64,000 bases of DNA from Salinivirga cyanobacteriivorans (GCF_001443605.1 NZ_CP013118.1:1038134-1102133), one strand, 5' to 3'; counted from the first letter of the stretch, positions 27,452-36,066 are shown. A program made the numbers and translations. The notes: generated by a model from the letters alone, not told the origin.

Positions 27452-28630
27452 ATGCAAACACCCAACAGAAGCTGGATTGCGGTACTCCGCCGTGAAATCA
27501 GGCGAATGGCCTCAAAAAGGCTGTACCTGCTCATGACCGTGGTACTTCCATTGCTGGCGTTTGGCTTTTTCATTGCATTGTTCAACCAGGGCAAACCAAC
27601 CGACTTGCCCGTGGCAGTGCTCGACAATGACCAAACTTCGCTCTCAAGAGACCTTACAGAAACCATTGACCTTACAACAACTGTAAATATTACGGATTAC
27701 GCCACCGACCTTAAAGAGGCAAAAGAGGGCCTGAAGAGGGGTGACTTTTATGCAGTAGTTGTAATTCCCGACAATTTCAGAAAAAACATATACCGCAACC
27801 AGCAGCCAACCGTGAGTAATAATTACAATAATGCATACATGGTAGTCGGCAGCCTCATCAATAGTGATGTTACAAAAGCTGTGAGCACCTTTTCAAAAGG
27901 CATCAACCTGCAATCGAGATTAAAACACGGCCAATCGAAAAAAGCTGCCATGGTAGCCATAAATCCCATTGCCATTGACGGACATAAGCTATTTAATCCA
28001 TACCTCAATTACTTTTACTACCTGGCAACCACATTTTTGCCCATCATGTTGCTCATTTTCATTCTAATGAGCACCGTGTATGCCATTGGCAGCGAATACA
28101 AGCAGGGTACAGCCGGAGAATGGCTAAAAACAGCCAACGGAAGCATCATCAGGGCACTTTCGGGAAAGCTGCTCCCCTACGCCCTCATTTGGTTTACACA
28201 AATGTTATTTATGAATATCGTAATGTTCCGATTTTTCCATACGCCACTCAACGGTGAAGTTTGGCTCATTGTACTCAATGCTTTTCTTTTTGTACTGGCT
28301 TATATGGCCACAGGCATTTTCATAGCAGCCATCTTTCCGGCACTACGAATGGGACTAAGCGTGGCAAGCATTTATTCAGCGCTGGCGTTTACCTTCAGCG
28401 GACTCACATTCCCCTACATTGCAATGTATAAGCTTGTGGCATTTTTTGGTAATTTATTCCCTTTCAGTCACTATTTGCAGGTTTTTCTGGACCAATCGCT
28501 GCGCAATGCACCCATATCGGTCACATTTGAGCCTTTACTTTATCTGAACCTCTTTTTATTGCTGCCGTTTGTGGTAATGCCCAAACTTAAAAAAATGTGT
28601 TTACAACCCGCTTATTGGGGCAAATTGTAG
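27452..28630 (+). CDS. ABC-2 type transporter permease (first of two)
   Basis: The 392-residue protein has one N-terminal membrane helix, a periplasmic domain of about 140 residues (VAVLDNDQTSLSRDL, YAVVVIPDNFRKNI), then five C-terminal membrane helices. This is the YhhJ/YbhR/ABC2_membrane_3 layout. It should be half of a heterodimeric membrane core with the next gene product. No ATPase is encoded beside it. Confidence 0.9.
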   Translation: MQTPNRSWIAVLRREIRRMASKRLYLLMTVVLPLLAFGFFIALFNQGKPTDLPVAVLDNDQTSLSRDLTETIDLTTTVNITDYATDLKEAKEGLKRGDFYAVVVIPDNFRKNIYRNQQPTVSNNYNNAYMVVGSLINSDVTKAVSTFSKGINLQSRLKHGQSKKAAMVAINPIAIDGHKLFNPYLNYFYYLATTFLPIMLLIFILMSTVYAIGSEYKQGTAGEWLKTANGSIIRALSGKLLPYALIWFTQMLFMNIVMFRFFHTPLNGEVWLIVLNAFLFVLAYMATGIFIAAIFPALRMGLSVASIYSALAFTFSGLTFPYIAMYKLVAFFGNLFPFSHYLQVFLDQSLRNAPISVTFEPLLYLNLFLLLPFVVMPKLKKMCLQPAYWGKL

Positions 28631-28651
28631 AACTACACTCAGCTTAAGATT

Positions 28652-29845
28652 ATGAACTATATAAAATCAGCCTTAAAAGAAATATTACAATTGTGCGGTG
28701 GTGAACTTCGGAAAATTTTTACCGACGGAGGTGTAATGCTGTTGCTATTTGGCGCCACATTAATTTACCCGCTAATATACAGCTTCACATATGCCCCGGA
28801 GGTACTGCAGGAGACCCCTGTAGCGCTCGTAAATCAAAATGACAGCAAACACACCCGGGAGCTGAAGCGTATGCTTGATGCAACTGCTGAAATTGACATT
28901 ACAATGGAAACAGGTAGTTTGCAGGAAGCTGAACTGAGTTTTTACGAAGGCGATGTTGCAGGCATCATCCTCATACCTGAAAATTTCACCTCGAATCTTT
29001 ACCAAAAGGAGGCAGCCCACCTGGCAGTATACGCCGATGCCAGCTACATGATGCTCTATAAGCAGGTATACCAGGCAGCGGCATTTACCTCGCAAACTTT
29101 AGGTAAGAAAATAGAAGTAAAAAAACGACTCGCAAAAGGAACGCCCACCGAAGCAGCAATCAAAAAGTCTAATCCTGTGGCCTTTGAGTCACATGGCCTG
29201 TTTAATCCGCAGGGTGGCTATGGTTCTTATGCCATGCCCGCCATACTGGTACTCGTTCTGCAACAAACACTGCTACTTGGCATTGGCATGCGTGGCGGAA
29301 CCGACCGTGAGTTGGGGGCCAAACACTATTTATTACCCCAAAAGGCAAGCCTGAGCGGTGCATTGCGCATTATATTTGGCAAAACACTGGCCTATCTCCT
29401 GCTCTACATCCCCATTTCATTTTATCTTTTTGTGGTGGTAATGCGTTGGTTCCATTTTCCACAGGCCGGCGATCCTTCAGATCTCTTCATCCTGTCTATT
29501 CCACTTACGCTGGCATCGATTATGCTTGGATTCCTGTTCACAACATTTTTTAAAAATCGTGAAAACAGCATGATATTTCTGCTTTTCACATCGGTACCAT
29601 TGATTTTCCTGAGTGGGTTTTCATGGCCTGTAGAATCGTTCCCATTTGGATTTGAGGCACTATCGCACCTGTTCCCCAGTTCTGCCGGTATACAGGGACT
29701 ACTAAAAATTAGTGTGATGGGCGGCACTATAAAAACAGCCATGCCCGAATTCATTGAACTATGGACCATGGTAATTGCATTTTTCATCATCAACTGGATT
29801 ATTGTAAGGGTAAAGATGAAGCGGTTGAATGCTGCATCAGTATAA
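28652..29845 (+). CDS. ABC-2 type transporter permease (second of two)
   Basis: The 397-residue paralogue of the preceding permease has the same layout: one N-terminal helix, a periplasmic domain with ETPVALVNQNDSKHTRELKRM and AGIILIPENFTSNLYQ, and five C-terminal helices. It starts 21 nt after the first permease and ends the operon. As no nucleotide-binding subunit is present, the pair must borrow one or work with an ATPase encoded elsewhere. Confidence 0.9.
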   Translation: MNYIKSALKEILQLCGGELRKIFTDGGVMLLLFGATLIYPLIYSFTYAPEVLQETPVALVNQNDSKHTRELKRMLDATAEIDITMETGSLQEAELSFYEGDVAGIILIPENFTSNLYQKEAAHLAVYADASYMMLYKQVYQAAAFTSQTLGKKIEVKKRLAKGTPTEAAIKKSNPVAFESHGLFNPQGGYGSYAMPAILVLVLQQTLLLGIGMRGGTDRELGAKHYLLPQKASLSGALRIIFGKTLAYLLLYIPISFYLFVVVMRWFHFPQAGDPSDLFILSIPLTLASIMLGFLFTTFFKNRENSMIFLLFTSVPLIFLSGFSWPVESFPFGFEALSHLFPSSAGIQGLLKISVMGGTIKTAMPEFIELWTMVIAFFIINWIIVRVKMKRLNAASV

Positions 29846-29893
29846 AAAATGGTAAATGATAGTAAGATTGTTTATTGCACCATTTTTGTTTCG

Positions 29894-29901
29894 TAAATTT
29901 G
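29894..29901 (+). promoter_or_regulatory. -7 element of recR
   Basis: TAAATTTG matches TAnnTTTG and lies 18 nt before the recR start codon, giving a very short leader. Confidence 0.45.
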
Positions 29902-29919
29902 CAGACTGAGTAATTTATT

Positions 29920-30537
29920 ATGACAGAACACGAATTACCATCAAACCTGTTGGAGCAGGCCGTTAATGAAATGTCGCGTTTACCCGGCATTGGCCGCAAA
30001 ACTGCCTTGCGGCTGATCTTACATTTGCTGCGCGAGGAGAAAAAAGATGCATTGAAGCTTGGCGAATCGCTCACCAAACTGGTAAACGACATTCACTATT
30101 GCACAGTATGCCACAATATTACCGAAAACGAGGTATGCGATATCTGCTCAGACAGCGCACGAGATCACAAAACAATATGTGTGGTGGAAGATATCAGGGA
30201 CTTGCTGGCGATTGAAAACACACAACAGTACAATGGTGTGTACCATGTACTGGGCGGCATTATTTCACCCATTGACGGAGTGGGACCCGGTGATTTAACC
30301 ATTGACCTGCTCATGCAAAGGCTGGAAGGCGAAATGCCCGATGAAATTATTTTTGCCCTGCCCACCACCATGGAAGGTGACACCACCAACTACTACCTGC
30401 ACAAACAAATAGCCGGGCGGGTAGATAAAATTACCACGCTGGCGCGCGGACTCTCTTTTGGCGATGAGCTCCAATATGCCGATGAAGTAACCCTTGGGCG
30501 ATCGCTGGTAGAACGCATCGACTATCAAACAAGCTAA
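29920..30537 (+). CDS. recR: Recombination mediator RecR
   Basis: The 205-residue protein has the full RecR architecture. A helix-hairpin-helix (LPGIGRKTALRL) comes first, then a C4 zinc finger (CTVCHNITENEVCDIC), a Toprim domain (ICVVEDIRDLLAIE, YHVLGGIISPIDGVGP) and the C-terminal Walker-like/helical tail. RecR acts with RecF/RecO to load RecA on gapped DNA. Length matches the family. It lies upstream of tRNA-Arg. Confidence 0.97.
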   Translation: MTEHELPSNLLEQAVNEMSRLPGIGRKTALRLILHLLREEKKDALKLGESLTKLVNDIHYCTVCHNITENEVCDICSDSARDHKTICVVEDIRDLLAIENTQQYNGVYHVLGGIISPIDGVGPGDLTIDLLMQRLEGEMPDEIIFALPTTMEGDTTNYYLHKQIAGRVDKITTLARGLSFGDELQYADEVTLGRSLVERIDYQTS

Positions 30538-30606
30538 AAAAACACAAAAATAAAACCCTGATTAGCAAAGCAAAGGAAACTATTTCATGAAAAAGTACAT
30601 TTTTTC

Positions 30607-30637
30607 TTTGGAAGAAACCGCATTTTACCTACCTTTG
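30607..30637 (+). promoter_or_regulatory. Consensus Bacteroidota promoter of tRNA-Arg
   Basis: TTTG (30607-30610), exactly 19 bp, then TACCTTTG (30630-30637) match the -33/-7 consensus and its preferred spacing. The predicted start near 30644 is 5 nt before the tRNA 5' end. This is the cleanest promoter in the window. Confidence 0.85.
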
Positions 30638-30648
30638 CATCCGCAATC

Positions 30649-30722
<74 letters not shown>

Positions 30723-30730
30723 CTTGAACA

Positions 30731-31683
30731 GTTTGGAGTGTGGGTTTTGAGCAAGAAGCACAAAATTTACACTCCATTTTTTATTGCTCAGACACCAACT
30801 AATGAACAACAAGTTCAAAAAACCACGTCATAGATATTAGAACACGGATTAAACTGTTAAATATGCCCGAAGTAAAAAAAACAGAATAATCGAGAAGCTC
30901 TGGTTCTTTTTCCAGCGACGATTAAAGTATCCTGGATAAACTGATTGAAACTGATACCGTTTTGGGCTCTTATCTGTGAAAATCCGTTTATCGACGATAT
31001 CGTTTTTGGAAATAAAGTTTGACCATCGTAGCCGAATAAATTAGTGATAAAACCAATATTTAAGATGAATTAATCTGTCTTATCCGCGTTCTATATACAG
31101 TTTGGAGAGTGAGTTTGGAGTGCGAGTTGCGAGCAAGAAGCACAAAATTTACACTCCATTTTTTATTGCTCAGCACCCAACAAATCAAGCACAACCCGGA
31201 AAATAACCCAGGCATAGCCATTAAAACACGGATTAAACTGTTAAATGTGCCCGAAGTCAAAAAAACAGAATAATCGAGAAGCTCTGGTTCTTTTTCCAGC
31301 GACGATTAAAGTATCCTGGATAAACTGATTGAAACTGATACCGTTTTGGGCTCTTATCTGTGAAAATCCGTTTATCGACGATATCGTTTTTGGAAATAAA
31401 GTTTGACCATCGTAGCCGAATAAATTAGTGATAAAACCAATATTTAAGATGAATTAATCTGTCTTATCCGCGTTCTATATACAGTTTGGAGAGTGAGTTT
31501 GGAGTGCGAGTTGCGAGCAAGAAGCACAAAATTTACACTCCATTTTTTATTGCTCAGCACCCAACAAATCAAGCACAACCCGGAAAATAACCCAGGCATA
31601 GCCATTAGAACACGGATTAAACTGTTAAATGTGCCCGAAGTCAAAAAAACAGAATAATCGGGCGGCTCTAGTTCTTTTTCCAG
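30731..31683. repeat. Three tandem ~384-bp repeat units
   Basis: Units begin at GTTTGGAGTG: 30731 (382 nt, diverged start), 31113 (384 nt) and 31497 (partial, ends near 31683). Units 2 and 3 are almost identical where both are present; unit 1 differs mainly in its first ~150 nt. Each unit contains short inverted repeats (GAGCAA/TTGCTC, TGGAGTG/CACTCCA). Identical 66-codon frames on the minus strand (31060-31260, 31444-31644) come from the repeat and show no coding signature. The array starts 8 nt after tRNA-Arg. No gene is supported in 30723-31786. Confidence 0.9.
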
Positions 31684-31786
31684 GGGACTTTAGCAATCCT
31701 CTTCTTCTTGAACCTTTTTCATCTCCCTGGAGATCAGTGAGAGCTGTGTGCAAGGAATTTCAGGAATCGAAATGACCGCCAGTGCT

Positions 31787-32716
31787 TTATTTTTTATCAA
31801 GGAATTCGTCTCTCAATTCAGCAATCGTTTTATTCGGTTTTGTCTTCCAACTTGTCCATCCGTTTACTGTTTTTCTATCACTCCCTGCATCCTGAATCCC
31901 AGCAAGAGCTGCATAACTGGGACTACTAAAAATTTGCCCCAATACTTCTAAAGATCCATCCTCAAGAATAGTTGCCTCATAAGTCTTTTTATTTCCATTT
32001 CTTGGCTTATAGGACATTCTCAATTTATCTCCAATTTTAAGATATTCCTTTTCTATTAGATCAGAAATAGTAACATCATATCTTGTCAATTCACCTGATC
32101 CAGTCTCTTGTTCTTGCTCCTCTTCTGTATCAAGAGTTGGTCTAAATTCCTCTGGAAATTCGTAAACTATAGAGTTTTTATCATTGAAATCAACATATTT
32201 TGTTATTGTCCATAATTTTACGTTATATTTCAATGTTCTTGCCCACTCTTTTAAATCACCAGAAACTAAATCAATTGGAAGTCCAATAATTGGTTCTTTA
32301 TCCAAAATATCAGACAACTCCTTTCTCACATCAATCTCTTTTATTCCTTGCTCTTCAAACTTCTCCTTCGTTGACTGATCCTTTTGATATTGATCCACTG
32401 CCAGATCCTCAATTATCTTTTTTGATAAAGCTTGCAATGAAGCAATTACTTGCTTTGATATCTGGGGTGCAATGTGCCCCCATACATTATGATGAAGCAA
32501 TTCAGCTTCTACTAAATACCATTTTTTTGATGCCAAATCAATTGCAAATCCATCAGGTATCGTTCCTGTTCCATCACCTGTTTTAATCAAAGCTTTTGGC
32601 AAATAAAAAGAAGTTGGTCCAAAAATATGTTCATAGTTATCAATAACAACCCTTTCCAGCTCCTCTTCACTATTAAAGGGTGTTTTAATGAATTTTTTTT
32701 CTCCAAATATTAGCAT
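31787..32716 (-). CDS. Putative nuclease-like protein with C-terminal RAMA domain
   Basis: The 309-residue protein has an N-terminal region (about 15-110) with spaced acidic residues in strands: PDGFAID (Asp55, Asp60) and WYLVEAEL (Glu70, Glu72). This is suggestive of a degenerate PD-(D/E)XK-like fold. The middle is helical. The C-terminal ~85 residues (DLIEKEYLKIGDKLRM, YEATILEDGSLEVLG, FSSPSYAALAG, VNGWTSWK) fit the RAMA domain, predicted to read modified DNA in restriction-type systems. A role in defence is inferred. It is a singleton between the repeat array and a group II intron inserted 28 nt upstream of its start, which probably separates it from its original promoter or cassette neighbour. 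Confidence 0.65.
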   Translation of the reverse strand: MLIFGEKKFIKTPFNSEEELERVVIDNYEHIFGPTSFYLPKALIKTGDGTGTIPDGFAIDLASKKWYLVEAELLHHNVWGHIAPQISKQVIASLQALSKKIIEDLAVDQYQKDQSTKEKFEEQGIKEIDVRKELSDILDKEPIIGLPIDLVSGDLKEWARTLKYNVKLWTITKYVDFNDKNSIVYEFPEEFRPTLDTEEEQEQETGSGELTRYDVTISDLIEKEYLKIGDKLRMSYKPRNGNKKTYEATILEDGSLEVLGQIFSSPSYAALAGIQDAGSDRKTVNGWTSWKTKPNKTIAELRDEFLDKK

Positions 32717-32818
32717 GTCTACTCTCTTTTAAGCATTGGTGGTAATCGAGTAGAGCAAGATACGAAAATTTCCGTATCTCCACCCTCTCACAACTTGTTC
32801 CGATAGTGTAGCGTGTCG

Positions 32819-32854
32819 GAACCACCGTACGTACCGACCGGTATACGGCGGTTC
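32819..32854 (-). ncRNA. Group II intron domain V
   Basis: On the minus strand an 11-bp lower helix (GAACCGCCGTA with TACGGTGGTTC, one G-U), a 2-nt CG bulge, a 4-bp upper helix and a GGTC tetraloop are seen. This is the domain V layout, although the loop is not GNRA. It starts right after the maturase stop codon. Confidence 0.8.
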
Positions 32855-32855
32855 G

Positions 32856-33071
32856 CTAAACATGGCTGAATCTTTTATAAATATTTGCTGTTGGGATGAA
32901 TCCTCTTTTCTGTAGGCGCTCATTTGTTAATGTGGTTTGTAGAATAGGACTTTGAACAATATGCCATCCTCCTCTTCTTGTAAAACCCCATCTCACAGCT
33001 TGCCATTCTGGAACTCCTAGCTTCATAAGATTTCTGATTCGGGTTCGTATACGCTTCCAGCTTTTATTCAT
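32856..33071 (-). pseudogene. Maturase (GIIM) part of the intron protein, separated by an insertion
   Basis: The 71 residues (KSWKRIRTRIRNLMKLGV, TRRGGWHIVQSPILQTTLTN, RGFIPTANIYKRF) are the C-terminal end of the group II maturase domain. They are in the same frame as the reverse transcriptase ORF (33111-34169) but cut off from it by a 48-nt segment with two stops. The ATG at 33071 lies inside the inserted segment, so independent translation is possible but unproven. No endonuclease domain follows. Confidence 0.8.
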
Positions 33072-33113
33072 AATATTCTATATTTCAATGGCATTCATGA
33101 TTCGCTTCGCTTA
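33066..33113 (-). other. 48-nt in-frame insertion in the maturase ORF
   Basis: The segment runs from the TAA right after codon AAT to a second GAAT and is flanked by direct repeats GAAT (33114-33117 and 33066-33069). It contains TAA and TAG in frame. Removing it restores IWNKSWKRIRTR, the conserved junction of the maturase domain. Confidence 0.85.
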
Positions 33114-34169
33114 ATTCCAGATACTGTATCTTAAACGACTGCCCAAGAGGCGGTCCAATTCAATTAATCTGGTCTTGATGTTTGCGTAACGGAAGTATCC
33201 AATCCATCCTTGACAGTAGCTTCTTAACTTTTCTACTCTGTCCTGAAAGGAGAATGATTTGCTTTTCTTTGTAAGCAATTTACATTTCTGGACGAACTTT
33301 TGCCAGTTACTTTCAATTACTTTCAACCCAAACTTCTGCGATCTCATGCGGTAAATTCCATAGCCTAGTAATTCCATATGTCCTGCATAACGAACAGCAC
33401 TCTTCTCATTGTTGACTTTCAGCTTGAGCTTTTCTTCTACGAATTTGGTTATTGACTTCATTACACGTATCGCAGAACGCTTTGTCTGAAGATATATGCT
33501 AAAGTCGTCGGCATACCTAACAAAGCGGTGATTGCGTTTGTGTAATTCTTGCTCCAGTTCGTTGAGAATGATATTAGACAGCAAAGGGCTCAGGGGACTT
33601 CCTTGTGGAGTTCCTTCTGTTCTTTTGCAAGTTAGTCCATCTAAGAGAATACCCGATTGAAGGTATCTTCTAATCAAACTGAGCAGTTGTTTATCTTTGA
33701 TTGCTTTGGCTAATAATCCCATCAGAAAATCATGGTTTACACGATCGAAGAATTTAGATAAATCAATATCCACAACGTACCTTGATCCTGTGTTTACATA
33801 ATTCAGCGCTGTTTTGATTGCTTGATGGGCACTTTTACCTTTCCTAAAACCAAAGCTAACTGAAGAGAAATTTGAATCGAAAATATCATACAATTCTTGC
33901 TGAATTGCCTGCTGTATTAATCGATCCAGTACTGTTGGTATGCCAAGTAGGCGTTTCCCTCCTTTGGGCTTATCAATCTCAATTCCCAGTACGGGCTGAG
34001 GCCTGTAAGTCCCATTCAGAATAGAAGCTTTTATATGATTCCAGTGTTCATTAAGATATGGTTTTAAGTCTTTAACCTCCATACCGTCAACACCAGCACA
34101 GCCCTTATTACCGACAACTCGGTCGAAGGCTGCATACATATTTTCCTTACTTACTATTCTTTCTAACAT
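33111..34169 (-). CDS. Group II intron reverse transcriptase (N-terminal part)
   Basis: The 352 residues carry the RT0-RT7 blocks: MLERIVSKENM at the start, GVDGMEVKDL, LLGIPTVLDRLIQQAI, YVVDIDLSKFFDRVNHD, EGTPQGSPLSPLLSNI and the catalytic RYADD. Part of the maturase domain follows (SYCQGWIGYFRYAN) up to SIWN-stop. Complete intron proteins of this type run about 60-70 residues further, and that tail lies in frame downstream. The enzyme would splice and mobilise its intron; with the current stops it may be inactive in maturation. Confidence 0.9.
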   Translation of the reverse strand: MLERIVSKENMYAAFDRVVGNKGCAGVDGMEVKDLKPYLNEHWNHIKASILNGTYRPQPVLGIEIDKPKGGKRLLGIPTVLDRLIQQAIQQELYDIFDSNFSSVSFGFRKGKSAHQAIKTALNYVNTGSRYVVDIDLSKFFDRVNHDFLMGLLAKAIKDKQLLSLIRRYLQSGILLDGLTCKRTEGTPQGSPLSPLLSNIILNELEQELHKRNHRFVRYADDFSIYLQTKRSAIRVMKSITKFVEEKLKLKVNNEKSAVRYAGHMELLGYGIYRMRSQKFGLKVIESNWQKFVQKCKLLTKKSKSFSFQDRVEKLRSYCQGWIGYFRYANIKTRLIELDRLLGSRLRYSIWN

Positions 34170-34306
34170 TTACATTGTTTCTTGCTGCTTTTCATCGAGT
34201 GGATGCCATAAAAAATTCGGATACTACCTTCAATACTCCTTATGAACGGCGAAGCCCTCACCGAAGGTATTCACAGTACAAATCCAAGCGTTTAACGTTC
34301 GTCCTT

Positions 34307-34322
34307 TCCGCCAGCTGGCGGA
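34307..34322. repeat. TCCGCCAGCTGGCGGA palindrome inside the intron
   Basis: A 16-bp perfect palindrome, identical to the core of the 32-bp palindrome at 16059-16090. It lies between intron domain III and the RT start. Confidence 0.75.
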
Positions 34323-34492
34323 TGAGAATTCCGAGTTCCCCATGGCTGCTGCTTTAGGCTCGGCTCAAATTCCTGAGAACTACTACGACATCTGCTGACT
34401 TCTCAGCGTCTAGTAAAACGAAACTAGACTGAGACCTCCCCGGGTAATGACACAAACTTTATTCACAATCTTTTACATTTTTTTGTGTTCAT

Positions 34493-34512
34493 GAGCTCCC
34501 TTCGGTCGGTTC
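34493..34512. repeat. Second copy of the 20-bp shared sequence
   Basis: GAGCTCCCTTCGGTCGGTTC is identical to 16126-16145. Here it lies in the 5' structured part of the group II intron. Confidence 0.7.
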
Positions 34513-34778
34513 ACCCTATCCCTGCCGCATCTACGTAGCCTGTTAATCGGTAAATTTGGACTTTGGTATGATCCCGATAAATCGAGGACAGGCTGTGCCA
34601 CCTTATCCTTACAGACACCCGCCTTATGCGATTCTTATACATCAGTACAGGGTTTTGCAGTCTGACTTCCTTTATGCGGCACCTCACGATGCTACACTTG
34701 TCACTTGCTAACAGTACGACTTACCTCCGCCTGTTCGGGATTCTCACCCTATAGCTTATGCCCATGCCGGGCGCACAC

Positions 34779-34905
34779 GTCCGATGGTAAACTGTCGTGC
34801 GGGTTTTCGAAGCACTTCAGTATCAACCGATACTAAAGTTAATGAAAAGTTCGAAAGTTTCAAATTTATTCCTGCCCCCGCATGCAGTTTGACCATTTGT
34901 TAGGC
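34779..34905 (-). other. attC-like inverted repeat downstream of the Fic gene
   Basis: On the minus strand it begins with the core GCCTAAC (34905-34899). The arms 34877-34896 and 34784-34803 pair as imperfect complements (ATGGT-c-AAACTG..TGCGGG) with an unpaired C, as in integron attC sites. The far core expected after the second arm is missing, and the group II intron starts at 34778. Confidence 0.5.
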
Positions 34906-34914
34906 TTTCGTGCA

Positions 34915-36063
34915 TTATTGTTTCAGTATTTCAATCAATTCTTTATTTATATACAATGTCTCTCTTCCGACTTTTTGAGATTCAACAATTCCTATATCTT
35001 CAAGTTCTTTTAGATACCGGGAAGCTGCTTTTCTTTCCACACCTAACTTGTTTACCACAAATTCAATTTTCGAATATGGTTGCTCAAAAAGTAATTCAAC
35101 AAGTTCTTTTCTATACACTTTTGGTGCTTTTTCTTGAACTTTTATTATAGTCGAATCAAGCTGGTATTTAATATTGGTAATCCTTGAAATTGTATCTTTT
35201 GAAGTACTTTCAACTGCTTTAAGCATAAACATTATCCATTCTTCCCACTTACCTGTCCGATTAGTTTGATTTAAAAGTCGGTAGTACTCTGGTTTATTAG
35301 CAATTATATAGGAACTCAAATATAAAATTGGTACATCTATCAATTCGTTAAGAATCAAATACATAATATTTAAAATCCGTCCAGTTCTTCCGTTCCCGTC
35401 ATAAAATGGGTGAATACTTTCAAACTGATAATGCAATATAGCCAAGTTAATCAACGGTGATAATTCATCTTGTTCGTTAAAATGGTTAATGAAATTTGTC
35501 AATAAGTCAAGTATTTCAGCTTTGTCTTGTGGTGGAGTATAAACTATTTCACCAGTTGTGTCATTTTTTAATACAGTTGTAGGAGTACTCCTAATTCCAG
35601 CAGTATTGTCAACCAATTCTTGTTGAATGCCAACAATGTCATTCACCCTTAAAAACCCTTGACTTTTGGCAATGTCATATCCATGAAATATTGCTTTACG
35701 ATAATTAACAACTTCTTTGGTCTCTGGTGAAATATGAGTTTTATTGACAGTCAATGCTTTGTATAGTTCATCTTGTGTTGTAATAATATTTTCAATTTCA
35801 GAGCTGTCTTTTGCTTCCTGTAAAACAATAGCATTAATCAGCATTGCTTGATTAGGAATTGTCTTTGCAATACCTTTCAACTCAGCTAATGCCGCAGTGG
35901 ATTTGTTTGTTTGTCTAAGAATTTCAATGGTTTCCACTCTTTCTCTCAGAGGGGGAAGTTTTTCTAGTTGATAATGTGGTGCATTTTGTCCCATATTCTT
36001 TTTATTTGTCCCAAAAATACATAAATCGGTACAAATATCAATGTTTGTGGTGTTTTTTTGCAT
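34915..36063 (-). CDS. Fic-domain protein (class II AMPylase-like)
   Basis: The 382-residue protein starts at the ATG at 36063, 3 nt from an attC-like core. An in-frame ATG at 35994 (MGQNAPHYQLEKLPPL) matches where homologues usually begin. It has a Fic_N region and an inhibitory-helix motif SSEIEN (Ser87, Glu91, Asn92) ahead of the Fic core. The core carries the catalytic motif HPFYDGNGRTGR (His218-Arg229). A C-terminal winged-helix-like region (IEFVVNKLGVERKAASRYLKEL) closes it. Fic enzymes transfer AMP or related groups to protein targets; the built-in inhibitory glutamate suggests a regulated enzyme. The target is unknown. As an isolated gene between attC-like sites it looks like a mobile cassette. 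Confidence 0.9.
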   Translation of the reverse strand: MQKNTTNIDICTDLCIFGTNKKNMGQNAPHYQLEKLPPLRERVETIEILRQTNKSTAALAELKGIAKTIPNQAMLINAIVLQEAKDSSEIENIITTQDELYKALTVNKTHISPETKEVVNYRKAIFHGYDIAKSQGFLRVNDIVGIQQELVDNTAGIRSTPTTVLKNDTTGEIVYTPPQDKAEILDLLTNFINHFNEQDELSPLINLAILHYQFESIHPFYDGNGRTGRILNIMYLILNELIDVPILYLSSYIIANKPEYYRLLNQTNRTGKWEEWIMFMLKAVESTSKDTISRITNIKYQLDSTIIKVQEKAPKVYRKELVELLFEQPYSKIEFVVNKLGVERKAASRYLKELEDIGIVESQKVGRETLYINKELIEILKQ

Positions 36064-36066
36064 GAA

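Larger units (their letters stand above)
32745..34778 (-). mobile_element. Group II intron (about 2.03 kb, minus orientation)
   Basis: The 5' end on the minus strand begins GTGTGCGCCC (GUGYG consensus; GTGCG at 34776 is an equal alternative) followed by classic domain I sequence. The 3' end is ...CTACTCGAT at 32745. A domain V helix is at 32819-32854, and the reverse transcriptase ORF sits in domain IV. The lower helix of domain V carries a CGC triad with a G-U wobble, as in group IIC introns. The 5' boundary abuts an attC-like inverted repeat, and group IIC-attC introns are known to enter such sites. The intron itself carries extra palindromes and two short insertions. Confidence 0.85.

Noticed and set aside
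31060..31644. Two identical 66-codon minus-strand frames
   Set aside because: They are identical only because they lie in tandem DNA repeats; no upstream signal or known family.
30731..31683. CRISPR array
   Set aside because: Units are ~384 bp direct repeats without short repeat-spacer structure, and no cas genes are nearby.
34175..34357. Plus-strand frame opposite the intron 5' region
   Set aside because: Lies within structured group II intron RNA on the other strand.
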